Source: Burkholderia sp. Bp9142
GTDB taxonomy: Bacteria > Pseudomonadota > Gammaproteobacteria > Burkholderiales > Burkholderiaceae
Reading direction: 5' to 3'
NCBI RefSeq assembly: GCF_003853415.1
Contig: NZ_QTPP01000024.1
Span: 53,941 to 117,940, forward strand
Length of the DNA stretch: 64,000 nt
This document shows positions 45,146 through 53,549 of this stretch, piece after piece; position 1 is the first letter of the stretch; the number at the start of each line of letters is the position of its first letter. The notes beneath the pieces are model-generated. The model was given only the letters and a program-made list of their open reading frames with translations. It was not told where the DNA came from and searched no databases. The translations under genes were made by a program, and so were the position numbers.

Positions 45146-46450
45146 ATGTCCGATTCCTACTTCCCGCGCTGGCGGGTGCAATCGACCGGCGCGTCGCGCG
45201 TGGTCGGCCCCGACGAACGCCTCGCGTGGCCGCAGATGGTCGCGATGGGCGTGCAGCACGTCGTCGCGATGTTCGGCTCGACCGTGCTCGCGCCGCTGCT
45301 GATGGGCTTCGACCCGAACCTGTGCATCTTCATGTCGGGCATCGGCACGCTGCTGTTCTTCGTGCTGGTCGGCGGCCGCGTGCCGAGCTACCTCGGCTCG
45401 AGCTTCGCGTTCATCGGCCTCGTGATCGCGGTGACGGGCTACGGCGGCAGCGGCCCGAACCCGAACATCCCGGTCGCGCTCGGCGGGATCATCGCGTGCG
45501 GTGTGGTGTACGTCGCGCTCGGCGCGCTGGTGCAGGCGATCGGCACGCGCTGGATCGAGACGCTGATGCCGCCCGTCGTGACCGGCGCGGTGGTCGCGGT
45601 GATCGGGCTGAACCTCGCGCCGATCGCGGTCAAGGGCGTGTCGGCATCGACCTTCGACTCGGTGATGGCGCTCGTTACGGTGCTGTGCGTCGGCGGCGTC
45701 GCGGTGTTCGCGCGCGGGATGGTGCAGCGCCTGCTGATCCTCGTCGGGCTCGTGATCGCCTACGCGATCTACGCGATCGCGACCAACGGGATGGGTCTCG
45801 GCAAGCCGGTCGATTTCGCGATCGTCGCGCACGCCGCGTGGTTCGGGGTGCCGGGCTTCCGTGCGCCCGTCTTCGATCCGCACGCGATGCTGATGCTCGC
45901 GCCGATCGCGGTGATCCTGGTCGCGGAGAACCTCGGCCACATCAAGGCCGTCAGCGCGATGACGGGGACCAACCTCGACCGCTACGTCGGCCGTGCGTTC
46001 ATCGGCGACGGGCTTGCGACGATCGTGTCCGGCAGCGTCGGCGGCACGGGCGTGACCACCTACGCGGAGAATATCGGCGTGATGGCGGTCACGCGGATCT
46101 ATTCGACGCTGGTGTTCGCGGTCGCCGCGCTGATCGCGATCGGGCTCGGCTTCTCGCCGAAGTTCGGCGCGGTGATCCAGACGATTCCGGGCCCGGTGCT
46201 CGGCGGCGTGTCGATCGTCGTGTTCGGGCTGATCGCGGTGACGGGCGCGCGGATCTGGGTCGTCAACAAGGTCGACTTCTCCGACAACCGCAACCTGATC
46301 GTCGCGGCCGTCACGCTGGTGCTCGGCGCGGGCGACTTCTCGCTGAAGTTCGGCGGCTTCGGGCTCGGCGGGATCGGCACCGCGACCTTCGGCGCGATCA
46401 TCCTGTACGCGATCCTGCGCAAGGAAAAGGAACCGGGCCCGGTGGTCTGA
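45146..46450 (+). CDS. uracil/xanthine permease (NCS2 family)
   Basis: A 434-residue inner-membrane nucleobase symporter. The NCS2 blocks are present: LAWPQMVAMGVQHVVAMFGSTVLAPLLMGFDPN, ALGGIIACGVVYVALGALVQ, LMLAPIAVILVAENLGHIKAV with the substrate-binding Glu-Asn, and GGTGVTTYAENIGVMAVTRIYST. It is close to UraA/RutG, so uracil is likely and other pyrimidines or purines are possible. The ATG at 45146 is preceded by AGGAG; upstream open frame is not conserved-looking. No rut or pyr genes are adjacent. Confidence 0.9.
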   Translation: MSDSYFPRWRVQSTGASRVVGPDERLAWPQMVAMGVQHVVAMFGSTVLAPLLMGFDPNLCIFMSGIGTLLFFVLVGGRVPSYLGSSFAFIGLVIAVTGYGGSGPNPNIPVALGGIIACGVVYVALGALVQAIGTRWIETLMPPVVTGAVVAVIGLNLAPIAVKGVSASTFDSVMALVTVLCVGGVAVFARGMVQRLLILVGLVIAYAIYAIATNGMGLGKPVDFAIVAHAAWFGVPGFRAPVFDPHAMLMLAPIAVILVAENLGHIKAVSAMTGTNLDRYVGRAFIGDGLATIVSGSVGGTGVTTYAENIGVMAVTRIYSTLVFAVAALIAIGLGFSPKFGAVIQTIPGPVLGGVSIVVFGLIAVTGARIWVVNKVDFSDNRNLIVAAVTLVLGAGDFSLKFGGFGLGGIGTATFGAIILYAILRKEKEPGPVV

Positions 46451-46457
46451 CCCGGGA

Positions 46458-46480
46458 GCGGGCGGTGCAATGCCGCCCGC
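46458..46480. terminator. hairpin between the convergent permease and LysR genes
   Basis: The stem GCGGGCGG/CCGCCCGC with a 7-nt loop fills the 40-nt gap between the two stop codons. It has no T-run, so termination is only probable. Confidence 0.45.
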
Positions 46481-46490
46481 CGGTGCGCAC

Positions 46491-47375
46491 TCACGCGCCG
46501 GTGTTCGACTGCGCCTGCAGCCACGCGCAGAACTGCGCGACGAGCGGATCGCCGGCCGGCGCGCGCGGCGCGATCCACCAGTAGCTGCGCGTCGCGATGC
46601 GCGGCCCGTCGAGCGGCATCACCAGGCGCCCGTTCGCGAGCTCGTCGTCGATCAGCGGCAGCGGGCCGAGCGCGACGCCCAGCCCGTCGACGGCCGCCTG
46701 CAGCGCCAGGTAGAAGTGGTCGAACGACTGCCGCTTGCGCCCCTTCATCGTCACGCCGGCCGCCGCGAACCAGTCGCGCCAGCCTTCCGGCCGCGTATCC
46801 GAATGCAGCAGCACGTGCCGTGCGAGATCGTCCGCGCGGGTGATCGGCGCACGCTTGAGCAGCGCGGGGCTGCAGACCGGAATCACGCTTTCGTCGAGGA
46901 AGTGGCCGCTCGTGCAGCTCGGCCAGTGGCCGGGGCCGCGGCGGATCGCGACGTCGAAGCCGTCGAGCGCGTCGAGCGGCGCGTTCGACGTGGACAGCTT
47001 CAACTCGACGTTCGGCACGTCGCGCTGGAACCGCGACAGGCGCGGCAGCAGCCATTTCATCGCGAAGGTCGGCAGCGCGTTGATGCGCAGCACGCGCGCG
47101 GCACCGGTATTGCGCAGCTGCTCGGTGGCGAGCGCGATGCTGTCGAACGCGGCGCGAACGGTGTCCAGATAACGGCGGCCCTCGTCGGTGAGCTTCACGC
47201 GCTTGCCGTAGCGGTGGAACACCGGCTTGCCGAGCCACGCCTCGAAGCCGGCGATCTGCCGGCTGATGGCACCGTGAGTCACATGGAGCTCGTCGCCGGC
47301 GGCGCTGAAGCTTTCATGTCGTGCCGCTGCTTCAAAGGCCCGAAGCGCGGAAAAGGGCGGGAGATCGCGTGCCAT
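46491..47375 (-). CDS. LysR-family regulator, GcvA type
   Basis: A 294-residue LysR-type regulator. The winged HTH is at residues 1-65 (PPFSALRAFEAAARHESFSAAGDELHVTHGAISRQIAGFEAWLGKPVFHRYGKRVKLT), of the GcvA subgroup. The effector domain follows (VLRINALPTFAMKWLLPRL). It is divergent from the chromate transporter genes, 96 nt apart. A perfect palindrome touches its start codon, so it has no normal ribosome-binding site and probably represses its own expression. Whether it responds to chromate, sulfate or something else is not shown. Confidence 0.9.
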   Translation of the reverse strand: MARDLPPFSALRAFEAAARHESFSAAGDELHVTHGAISRQIAGFEAWLGKPVFHRYGKRVKLTDEGRRYLDTVRAAFDSIALATEQLRNTGAARVLRINALPTFAMKWLLPRLSRFQRDVPNVELKLSTSNAPLDALDGFDVAIRRGPGHWPSCTSGHFLDESVIPVCSPALLKRAPITRADDLARHVLLHSDTRPEGWRDWFAAAGVTMKGRKRQSFDHFYLALQAAVDGLGVALGPLPLIDDELANGRLVMPLDGPRIATRSYWWIAPRAPAGDPLVAQFCAWLQAQSNTGA

Positions 47376-47376
47376 G

Positions 47377-47397
47377 CTTGTGATTCTAGATCACAAG
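47377..47397. promoter_or_regulatory. palindrome abutting the LysR start codon
   Basis: CTTGTGAT (47377-47384) and ATCACAAG (47390-47397) are perfect inverted repeats around TCTAG. The site contains a T-N11-A LysR-type core. It begins one nt before the regulator's ATG and about 75 nt upstream of the chrA pair. Confidence 0.65.
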
Positions 47398-47471
47398 GGC
47401 GTGTCGATAAAATCGTTTTGCAGGCATCCTGAACGGCGCTAACCTCGGGGCACCGTTTAATGAGGAGCCCC

Positions 47472-48086
47472 ATGCAATCCGTTGCTCCGCCGCCTGCCGC
47501 GGCCCCAGGCCGGGTCGGCCTCGCCGAGCTGTTCACCGGCTTCCTGTCGCTCGGCCTGATGTCGTTCGGCGGCGCGCTGCCGTTCGCGCGGCGCACGATC
47601 GTCGACGAACGCAAATGGCTGTCCGCCGACGAATTCACCGATCTGCTCGGCCTGTGCCAGTTCCTGCCGGGCGGCAACGTGATCAACCTGTCAGTCGCCG
47701 TCGGCATGCGCTTTCGCGGCGTCGCGGGCGCGTTCGCCGGCATTCTCGGGCTGATCGCGGGCCCGACGCTCGTCGTCGTCGCGCTCGGCGTGCTGTATGC
47801 GAAGACGCAGGGCGATCCGCGCGTGCAGCACCTGTTCGGCGGGCTCGCTGCCGCGGCCGCGGGCCTGCTGGTCGCGATGGCCGTGAAGGTCGCGAAACCG
47901 TTGCTGCACGCACCGCGCACGGCGGCCGGCATCGCGGCGCTCGCGTTCGTCGCGATCGCGGTGCTGCGCATTCCGCTCCTGACCACGATGCTGGTGCTGA
48001 CGCCGGTCAGCATCTGGCTCGCGTCGCGGCGCCGCGACGCGCCGGCATCGCAGCGTACCGCCGCGCGCGACGCAGGCCAGTCATGA
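47472..48086 (+). CDS. chromate transporter, first half (short-chain CHR)
   Basis: A 204-residue membrane protein of the CHR family in its short, paired form. The motif GFLSLGLMSFGGALPFARRTIVDERKWLSADEFTDLLGLCQFLPGGNVINLSVAVG is the conserved CHR block with PGP-like turn residues. A start at 47472 (MQSVAPP) is preferred over the ATG at 47460 because GAGGAG sits between them at the proper distance. Paired CHR proteins export chromate together; the native role may involve sulfate-like anions. Its TGA overlaps the start of the second half. Confidence 0.85.
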   Translation: MQSVAPPPAAAPGRVGLAELFTGFLSLGLMSFGGALPFARRTIVDERKWLSADEFTDLLGLCQFLPGGNVINLSVAVGMRFRGVAGAFAGILGLIAGPTLVVVALGVLYAKTQGDPRVQHLFGGLAAAAAGLLVAMAVKVAKPLLHAPRTAAGIAALAFVAIAVLRIPLLTTMLVLTPVSIWLASRRRDAPASQRTAARDAGQS

Positions 48087-48610
48087 ACGACACGCTGATC
48101 GCGATCGCGACGATCTTCAGCCAGCTGTCGCTGCTCGCGTTCGGCGGCGGCAACACGATCCTGCCGGAGATGCAGCGGCAGGTCGTCGACGTCCATCACT
48201 GGATGAGCGCGCACGCGTTCACCGCGCTGTTCGCGCTCGCGCAGGCGGCGCCGGGGCCGAACATGATGATCGTGTCGCTGGTCGGCTGGCACGTGGCCGG
48301 CTGGTCCGGGCTGCTGGTCGCGTCGATCGCGAAGTTCGGGCCGTCGTCGGTCGTCACCGTGCTCGCGCTGCATGCGTGGGAGCGCTTTCGCGACCGGCCG
48401 TGGCGCCGCTACGTGCAGCAGGGGCTGATGCCGGTCACGGCCGGGCTCGTCGCGGCGAGCGCGGTGCTGATCTCGGAAGCGTCGAACCGCTCGGCGATCC
48501 AGTGGGGCATCACCGCCGCATGCGCGATGCTCGCGTGGCGCACGCGCATCCATCCGCTGTGGCTGCTCGCGGCCGGCGCGCTGATCGGGCTCACCGGCAT
48601 CGGCCAGTGA
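48083..48610 (+). CDS. chromate transporter, second half (short-chain CHR)
   Basis: A 175-residue membrane protein, partner of the preceding gene. It has the CHR block FSQLSLLAFGGGNTILPEMQRQVVDVHHWMSAHAFTALFALAQAAPGPNMMIVSLVGWHVAGWSG, with the PGPNM turn. The ATG at 48083 overlaps the previous stop (ATGA), so the two halves are made in equal amounts. Together they correspond to one long-chain ChrA of about 400 residues, with opposite membrane orientation expected for the two. Confidence 0.87.
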   Translation: MNDTLIAIATIFSQLSLLAFGGGNTILPEMQRQVVDVHHWMSAHAFTALFALAQAAPGPNMMIVSLVGWHVAGWSGLLVASIAKFGPSSVVTVLALHAWERFRDRPWRRYVQQGLMPVTAGLVAASAVLISEASNRSAIQWGITAACAMLAWRTRIHPLWLLAAGALIGLTGIGQ

Positions 48611-49025
48611 GCAGCGGCCGGATGCCGCGGCGACGCCGGGCGCCGTGCTGCTGCTCGCCGGTGCGTTCGCGGAGATCGTGCGGCGTGCGTGGCGGCGCGG
48701 GGATGGCAGTGACGCCACGGCCGGCCTGACCGTGCGTGCCGGGCCGCCGCCGCACGGCCCATCGCCCGCTCCGCGTTTGCTCCTTGCAGCACCGCCTTCC
48801 TTTCCGGCATCGCCGCGCACCGCGCCGGCCGCGCGAGGCAAGCCCGGCGCGGGAAGCGTTGTTCCCGGGCGACAATCGCGCGTTGCCGCGCGTTTCAATT
48901 TCTTTCAGGGCGCGCACTCGTCTTATGATTCAGCCCACATCGCGCGCGCCATGAGCGTGCGCGATTGCCACCCGGCTGCGCACGCGGCCGGCCATGACTG
49001 GAGACACCTACAAAAAGGAAAGCTC
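48611..49025. other. 415-bp region upstream of the porin gene
   Basis: Leader and promoter region of the porin. A possible -10 box TATGAT is at 48924-48929 without a clear -35 partner. AAAAAGGAAAGCTC directly before the ATG is the ribosome binding site. No gene or terminator for the chr pair is seen. Confidence 0.45.
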
Positions 49026-50147
49026 ATGAAGCAGACCACCCGACTCGCAGCCATCGCAGGGGGCGCGGCCCTGGCCTTCGCCAGCCAGTACGCAGCCGCA
49101 CAAAGCTCGGTCACGCTCTGGGGCGTCGCCGACGCCAGCATCCGGTACCTGACCAACGCAAACGCCAAGAACGACGGCCTGCTGTCGATGACCAACGGCG
49201 CGATCACCAACAGCCGCTTCGGCATCTACGGCACGGAAGACCTCGGCGGCGGCCTGAAGGCCCTGTTCAACCTCGAAAGCGGCGTGAACCTGCAGAACGG
49301 CGCATTCGCCGACAGCGGCCGCCTGTTCAACCGCGCAGCGTACGTCGGCCTGCAGAGCCCGTACGGCACGGTGACCCTCGGCCGCCAGAAGACCCCGCTG
49401 TTCGACCTGCTGTCGGACACCTACGATCCGCTGACCGTCGGCAACTACCTCGAAAACGCGTGGCTGCCGGTCGCGCTGGGCGGCGGCCTGTATGCGGACA
49501 ACCAGATCAAGTACACCGGCAAGTTCGCCGGCCTGACCGCGAAGGCGATGTACTCGACGGGCACCAACTACGAATCGACCGGCGCCGGCGGCTTCTCGGG
49601 CCAGATCCCGGGTTCGCTCGGCAAGGGCAATGCATGGGGCGTGTCGCTGTCGTACGTGGCGGGCCCGCTCAGCATCGCGGCCGGCGCGCAGCAGAACAGC
49701 GACAACTCCGCCCGCAAGCAGACGATCTACCACGCGAACGTGGTGTATGCGTTCAGCAAGGCGAAGGTCTATGCGGGCTACCTGCGCTCGAAGGACGACA
49801 CCGGTTTCGTCGACAGCCTGCTCGCGCAGCAGTCGATCCCGGTCGCGAAGGGCACGGGCCGGATCGACGACGGTCCGTTCGCGGGCGTGAGCTGGCAGGT
49901 CAGCACGCCGCTGACGCTGACGGGCGCGTTCTACTACGACCACATGCGCAACGCGATGACCGCGAACGGCACGCTCGCGAGCGGCAACCGCTACGCGATC
50001 GTCGGCATCGCCGAATATGCGCTCAGCAAGCGCACGGAAGTCTACGGCACCGTCGACTTCAACAAGACGAACGGCGCGGCGAACGTCGAGCTGCCGGGGC
50101 GCAGCAACCAGACCGGCATCGCGATCGGCCTGCGCAATATCTTCTGA
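49026..50147 (+). CDS. outer-membrane porin (Gram-negative general porin family)
   Basis: A 373-residue trimeric beta-barrel porin. The signal peptide ends AAA at residue 25, followed by the classic mature start QSSVTLWGVADASIRYLTN. The turn motifs SRFGIYGTEDLGGGLKALFNLESG, LFNRAAYVGLQSPYGTVTLGRQ and the final strand NQTGIAIGLRNIF, ending in Phe for BAM recognition, are typical of the Burkholderia OpcP/porin_4 family. It passes small hydrophilic solutes. Codon choice appears highly biased to C and G in third positions, in keeping with an abundant protein. A strong terminator follows. Confidence 0.93.
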   Translation: MKQTTRLAAIAGGAALAFASQYAAAQSSVTLWGVADASIRYLTNANAKNDGLLSMTNGAITNSRFGIYGTEDLGGGLKALFNLESGVNLQNGAFADSGRLFNRAAYVGLQSPYGTVTLGRQKTPLFDLLSDTYDPLTVGNYLENAWLPVALGGGLYADNQIKYTGKFAGLTAKAMYSTGTNYESTGAGGFSGQIPGSLGKGNAWGVSLSYVAGPLSIAAGAQQNSDNSARKQTIYHANVVYAFSKAKVYAGYLRSKDDTGFVDSLLAQQSIPVAKGTGRIDDGPFAGVSWQVSTPLTLTGAFYYDHMRNAMTANGTLASGNRYAIVGIAEYALSKRTEVYGTVDFNKTNGAANVELPGRSNQTGIAIGLRNIF

Positions 50148-50192
50148 CGAAAGTCGCAACGCGTGCGCCGGCCCCGGCAGGGCGCGCATCGA

Positions 50193-50221
50193 AGAGGCTC
50201 CCGCGGGAGCCTCTTTTTTTT
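50193..50221 (+). terminator. intrinsic terminator of the porin gene
   Basis: A perfect inverted repeat with arms AGAGGCTCCCG and CGGGAGCCTCT is followed by a run of T, 45 nt after the stop codon. Confidence 0.93.
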
Positions 50222-50521
50222 CGTCACGCGAACTTCATGCGCGCGGACGACCATTCAGCGATCGCTCCATCGGGAACGTCCCGCCCGTAAGGGTTCCGTC
50301 GGCAATCCGGAACATACTTTGACAGTGCGCGCGAAGCGATTCCGCTACGCTGCGTGCAGGGTCCGCGGTGTGCCGCAACGCCCGCGCGGGCGTCGTGCCG
50401 GCGCGCGTTTTCGCGGGCGGCCGGCGCGGCGCGTAACTTGTGTATCCGGTGATGACAAGCACGGTCTGCCGGTTTTTTTCGTGGGACGATGCGCTCACGA
50501 TTGTCTTCAAAGGGGATGACG
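50222..50521. other. 300-bp region before the small unknown gene
   Basis: No gene seen. A TTGACA hexamer occurs at 50319 but without a -10 box at the right spacing. An AAAGGGGATG stretch before 50522 serves as ribosome binding site for the small gene. Confidence 0.4.
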
Positions 50522-50746
50522 ATGGGTATTCTGAACACCTTGGGTGAAATCGCTGGCGCCGTGGCGGCCGTCGAGGCAGCGGAGAAGCTCGATCCGGATG
50601 CGGGCCTGCTGACCAAGGCGGCGGCGGCCGTCGCCGGCTTCAAGGGCGCCGAAGCGCTCGAAGGCCTGCTCGAGAAGAAGGAGGAGCAGCCCCAGCAGGC
50701 AGACGAAACGCAGGCGACGGACGGCAGCGACACGTCGCAGGCCTGA
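50522..50746 (+). CDS. small protein of unknown function
   Basis: A 74-residue protein that I do not recognise. It begins MGILNTLGEIAGAVAAVEAAEKLDPDAG, an amphipathic and Ala-rich helix region. LLTKAAAAVAGFKGAEALEGLLEKKEEQP follows, then an acidic, Gln-rich tail. There is no signal peptide. The ribosome binding site and a downstream terminator-like hairpin suggest a real single gene. An ATG 11 codons earlier is in frame but lies before the ribosome binding site. Confidence 0.6.
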   Translation: MGILNTLGEIAGAVAAVEAAEKLDPDAGLLTKAAAAVAGFKGAEALEGLLEKKEEQPQQADETQATDGSDTSQA

Positions 50747-50870
50747 GCATGGCGGCTGGTCCCGCCACGGGTGCGCCGTTCGCGCGCCCGGGCGGACCGG
50801 TGCCGCGCGGCCGGCAGGCCGGGCATGTGGTCGATCGGTGACGCATGGCACACCCGGCAGCTGGTTTGAC

Positions 50871-50901
50871 CGGCGAGAGGCGACGTCTCTCGCCGTTTTT
50901 T
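50871..50901 (+). terminator. intrinsic terminator downstream of the small gene
   Basis: A 9-bp stem CGGCGAGAG/CTCTCGCCG with a 7-nt loop is followed by six T. It lies 125 nt after the small gene and about 90 nt before the glutathione reductase gene. Confidence 0.9.
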
Positions 50902-50988
50902 ATGGGGCGTGCGCCGCGGTGCCACGCTCCGCACGAATTCCGGAATCTTGCTATCGTGCCGTCATCCGAACTGCGATGAGGGCTTGCG

Positions 50989-52344
50989 ATGGATTTCGAC
51001 TACGACCTGTTCGTCATCGGGGCCGGCTCCGGCGGCGTGAGGCTCGCCCGGATGTCGGCGTCATACGGCGCGCGCGTCGGGATAGCGGAAGAGGAGCAGA
51101 TCGGCGGCACCTGCGTGCTGCGCGGCTGCATCCCGAAGAAGCTGCTCGTCTACGCATCGCATTATCCGCACGAGCTCGAGGACGCGAAGGGCTTCGGCTG
51201 GACCTTCGGCGCCGGCACGCTCGACTGGCCCGCGCTGATCGCCGCGAAGGATCGCGAAATCAACCGGCTCAGCGACATCTACATCAACCTGCTGCGACAG
51301 TCCGGCGTCGAGATGCACGCGGGGCGCGCGACGCTCGTCGACGCGCATACGGTCGCGATCGGCGCGCGCACCATCCGCGCGCGCCACATCGCGATCGCGA
51401 CCGGCTCGCGCCCGTCGCTTCCGGCGCGGCCCGGCATCGAGCATGCGATCACGTCGCGCGAGGCGCTGTCGCTCGCGACGCTGCCCGAGCGCATCGCGGT
51501 GGTCGGCGGCGGCTACATCGCGGTCGAGTTCGCGGGCATCTTCAACGGCATCGGCAGCCATGTCGACCTGTTCTATCGCGGCGAGAAGATCCTGCGCGGC
51601 TTCGACGACGACGTGCGGCAATTCCTGACCGACGAGATGACCAGGCAGGGCGTCGCGATCCACGCGCGCACGGTGGTCGAATCGATCGCGCGCGCGGACG
51701 ACGGCACGCTCTCCGTGCGCGTCGGCGATGCGCGGCACGGGCCGTACGACGCGGTGCTCTATGCGACCGGCCGCGTGCCGAACGTCGAGGGGCTCGGGCT
51801 CGAACGCGCGGGCGTGCTGCTCGACGCGCGCGGCGCGATCGCGGTCGATGCGTATTCGGCGACATCGGTCGAATCGATCCATGCGATCGGCGACGTGACG
51901 TCGCGGCCGCAGCTCACGCCGGTCGCGACGCGCGACGGCGCGCTGCTCGCGCGGACACTGTTCGGCGGGTCGCGTGTCGCGGCCGATCACGACTATGTGC
52001 CGTCGGCCGTGTTCAGCCAGCCCGAGGTCGCGACGGTCGGCCTGACCGAGGCCGATGCGCGTCGCGTGCACGGCGAGCTCGACATCTATCGCACGTCGTT
52101 CAAGGCGCTGCGCCACACGCTGTCGGGCCGCGACGAGCGCACGCTGATGAAGCTGGTGGTCGCGCGCGACAGCCAGCGCGTGATCGGCGCGCACATGGTC
52201 GGCCGCGACGCGGGCGAGATCATCCAGGGCATCGCGATCGCGATCCGCGCGGGCGCGACGAAGGCGCAGTTCGACGACACGATCGGCATTCACCCGACCG
52301 CGGCCGAGGAGTTCGTGACGATGCGGCAGAAGGTGGCCGGCTAG
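50989..52344 (+). CDS. gor: glutathione-disulfide reductase
   Basis: A 451-residue flavoprotein that reduces oxidised glutathione with NADPH in the cytoplasm. The FAD fold starts DYDLFVIGAGSGGVRLARM. The redox-active disulfide is Cys42-Cys47 in GGTCVLRGCIPKK, with the two intervening residues differing from E. coli's GGTCVNVGCVPKK as in the plant/cyanobacterial-type subgroup. The NADPH fold is VVGGGYIAVEFAGIF, and the catalytic His-Glu pair is in IGIHPTAAEEF at the C-terminus. Monocistronic. Confidence 0.93.
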   Translation: MDFDYDLFVIGAGSGGVRLARMSASYGARVGIAEEEQIGGTCVLRGCIPKKLLVYASHYPHELEDAKGFGWTFGAGTLDWPALIAAKDREINRLSDIYINLLRQSGVEMHAGRATLVDAHTVAIGARTIRARHIAIATGSRPSLPARPGIEHAITSREALSLATLPERIAVVGGGYIAVEFAGIFNGIGSHVDLFYRGEKILRGFDDDVRQFLTDEMTRQGVAIHARTVVESIARADDGTLSVRVGDARHGPYDAVLYATGRVPNVEGLGLERAGVLLDARGAIAVDAYSATSVESIHAIGDVTSRPQLTPVATRDGALLARTLFGGSRVAADHDYVPSAVFSQPEVATVGLTEADARRVHGELDIYRTSFKALRHTLSGRDERTLMKLVVARDSQRVIGAHMVGRDAGEIIQGIAIAIRAGATKAQFDDTIGIHPTAAEEFVTMRQKVAG

Positions 52345-52787
52345 CTGCAACCGGCGCGCCGGCTCGCGGGCCGGCGCGGGTGTTCCGCGCATGCTCCGTT
52401 GGCGCGGGACGTATCACGGATTTGCCGTGATTCGTAAAGAACGTCAATTCTTCTCAAGAAATGCCGTCGCGACAATCAGGCTTGGTATGATCGGCCAAAA
52501 TCATATACGGGGCCGATCATGCGCGATCAACAGCGCAGCAAGCAGAATGACGGGGTAGCCGGCGCACGCGGGGTTGTCGATCCATGCGCCGCGCGTTCGC
52601 GTCTTGCCGCAACACGTCCGTTGCGCGCACTTTCCCTTCGCATGCCGCCATCTCCATCGCCATCCGGGCGATGAAGTCGCGCGCGCCGATGCGCGCCCCG
52701 GTCGTTTCGATCACCGCATCGACCGCCGGTTCGTCAGTGAGCCGGCGTGCCCGTTTCGGGCAATCTTTTCACGCAAGGAGACCAGCA
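52345..52787. other. 443-bp region upstream of the lipoprotein operon
   Basis: A palindrome ATCACGG/CCGTGAT (52413-52419 and 52425-52431) lies after gor and may be its 3' hairpin. An extended -10 box TGGTATGAT is at 52483-52491 on the plus strand, without a clear -35, and could start the lipoprotein transcript with a leader of nearly 300 nt. A 65-codon minus-strand frame (52517-52714) is reported as a finding only. Confidence 0.45.
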
Positions 52788-53465
52788 GTGAACAATCAGA
52801 CACGACGCACCGTTCTCGCTGCGGCGGCGCTCGTCGCGGCGCTGTCCGGCTGCGCGACCGAATCGTCGCGCACGCTCGACGTGCCGGCCGTGAGCAGCGC
52901 GCAGAAGCCGTATGCGGGCAAGCCCGTCGCGATCGCGGTCGGCAAGTTCGACAACCGCTCGAGCTATATGCGCGGCATCTTCTCGGACGGCATCGACCGC
53001 CTCGGCGGACAGGCGAAGACGATCCTCGTCACGCGCCTGCAGCAGAGCCGCCGCTTCAATGTGCTCGATCGCGAGAACCTCGACGAGATCAAGCAGGAAG
53101 CCGGCTTCATGAAGAAGGCGCAGGCCGTGAAGGGCGCGAACTACGTCGTGACCGGCGACGTGACCGAATTCGGCCGCAAGGACGTCGGCGATCACCAGCT
53201 GTTCGGCATTCTCGGTCGCGGCAAGACGCAGGTCGCGTATGCGAAGGTCAACCTGAACATCGTCGACACGACGACGTCGGAAGTTGTCGCATCGAGCCAG
53301 GGCGCGGGCGAGTTCAGCCTGTCGAACCGCGAAGTGATCGGCTTCGGCGGCACCGCCGGCTACGACTCGACGCTCAACGGCAAGGTACTGGACCTCGCGA
53401 TCCAGGAAGCCGTCAACCATCTCGTCGACCAGGTCGACGCCGGCACGCTGAAGGCGCCGCAGTAA
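52788..53465 (+). CDS. CsgG/HfaB-family lipoprotein
   Basis: A 225-residue lipoprotein starting at a GTG (GGAG 9 nt upstream). The signal peptide MNNQTRRTVLAAAALVAALSGC ends in the lipobox LSGC. The mature protein is CsgG-like: KPVAIAVGKFDNRSSYMRGIFSDGID, VTRLQQSRRFNVLDRENLDEIKQE, VTGDVTEFG, and VNLNIVDTTTSEVVASSQGAGEF. CsgG makes a nonameric pore for curli, but this protein is shorter and no curli genes are nearby. It is the first of three lipoprotein genes and probably a structural part of the same envelope complex. Confidence 0.85.
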   Translation: MNNQTRRTVLAAAALVAALSGCATESSRTLDVPAVSSAQKPYAGKPVAIAVGKFDNRSSYMRGIFSDGIDRLGGQAKTILVTRLQQSRRFNVLDRENLDEIKQEAGFMKKAQAVKGANYVVTGDVTEFGRKDVGDHQLFGILGRGKTQVAYAKVNLNIVDTTTSEVVASSQGAGEFSLSNREVIGFGGTAGYDSTLNGKVLDLAIQEAVNHLVDQVDAGTLKAPQ

Positions 53466-53549
53466 GCGTCGCAGCGCATGCCGCAGCGCGCGCCGGGTCC
53501 GGCGCCGCGCTGGACCGATTCACCACGACATCAAAAAAGAGAACAGACC

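Noticed and set aside
43655..45940. 761-codon minus-strand frame across flgL and the uracil permease
   Set aside because: It spans two unrelated real genes and an intergenic gap, and its composition is typical of an antisense shadow.
50319..50345. TTGACA as a promoter for the 74-residue gene
   Set aside because: No acceptable -10 hexamer at 15 to 19 nt, and the gene starts about 200 nt further on.
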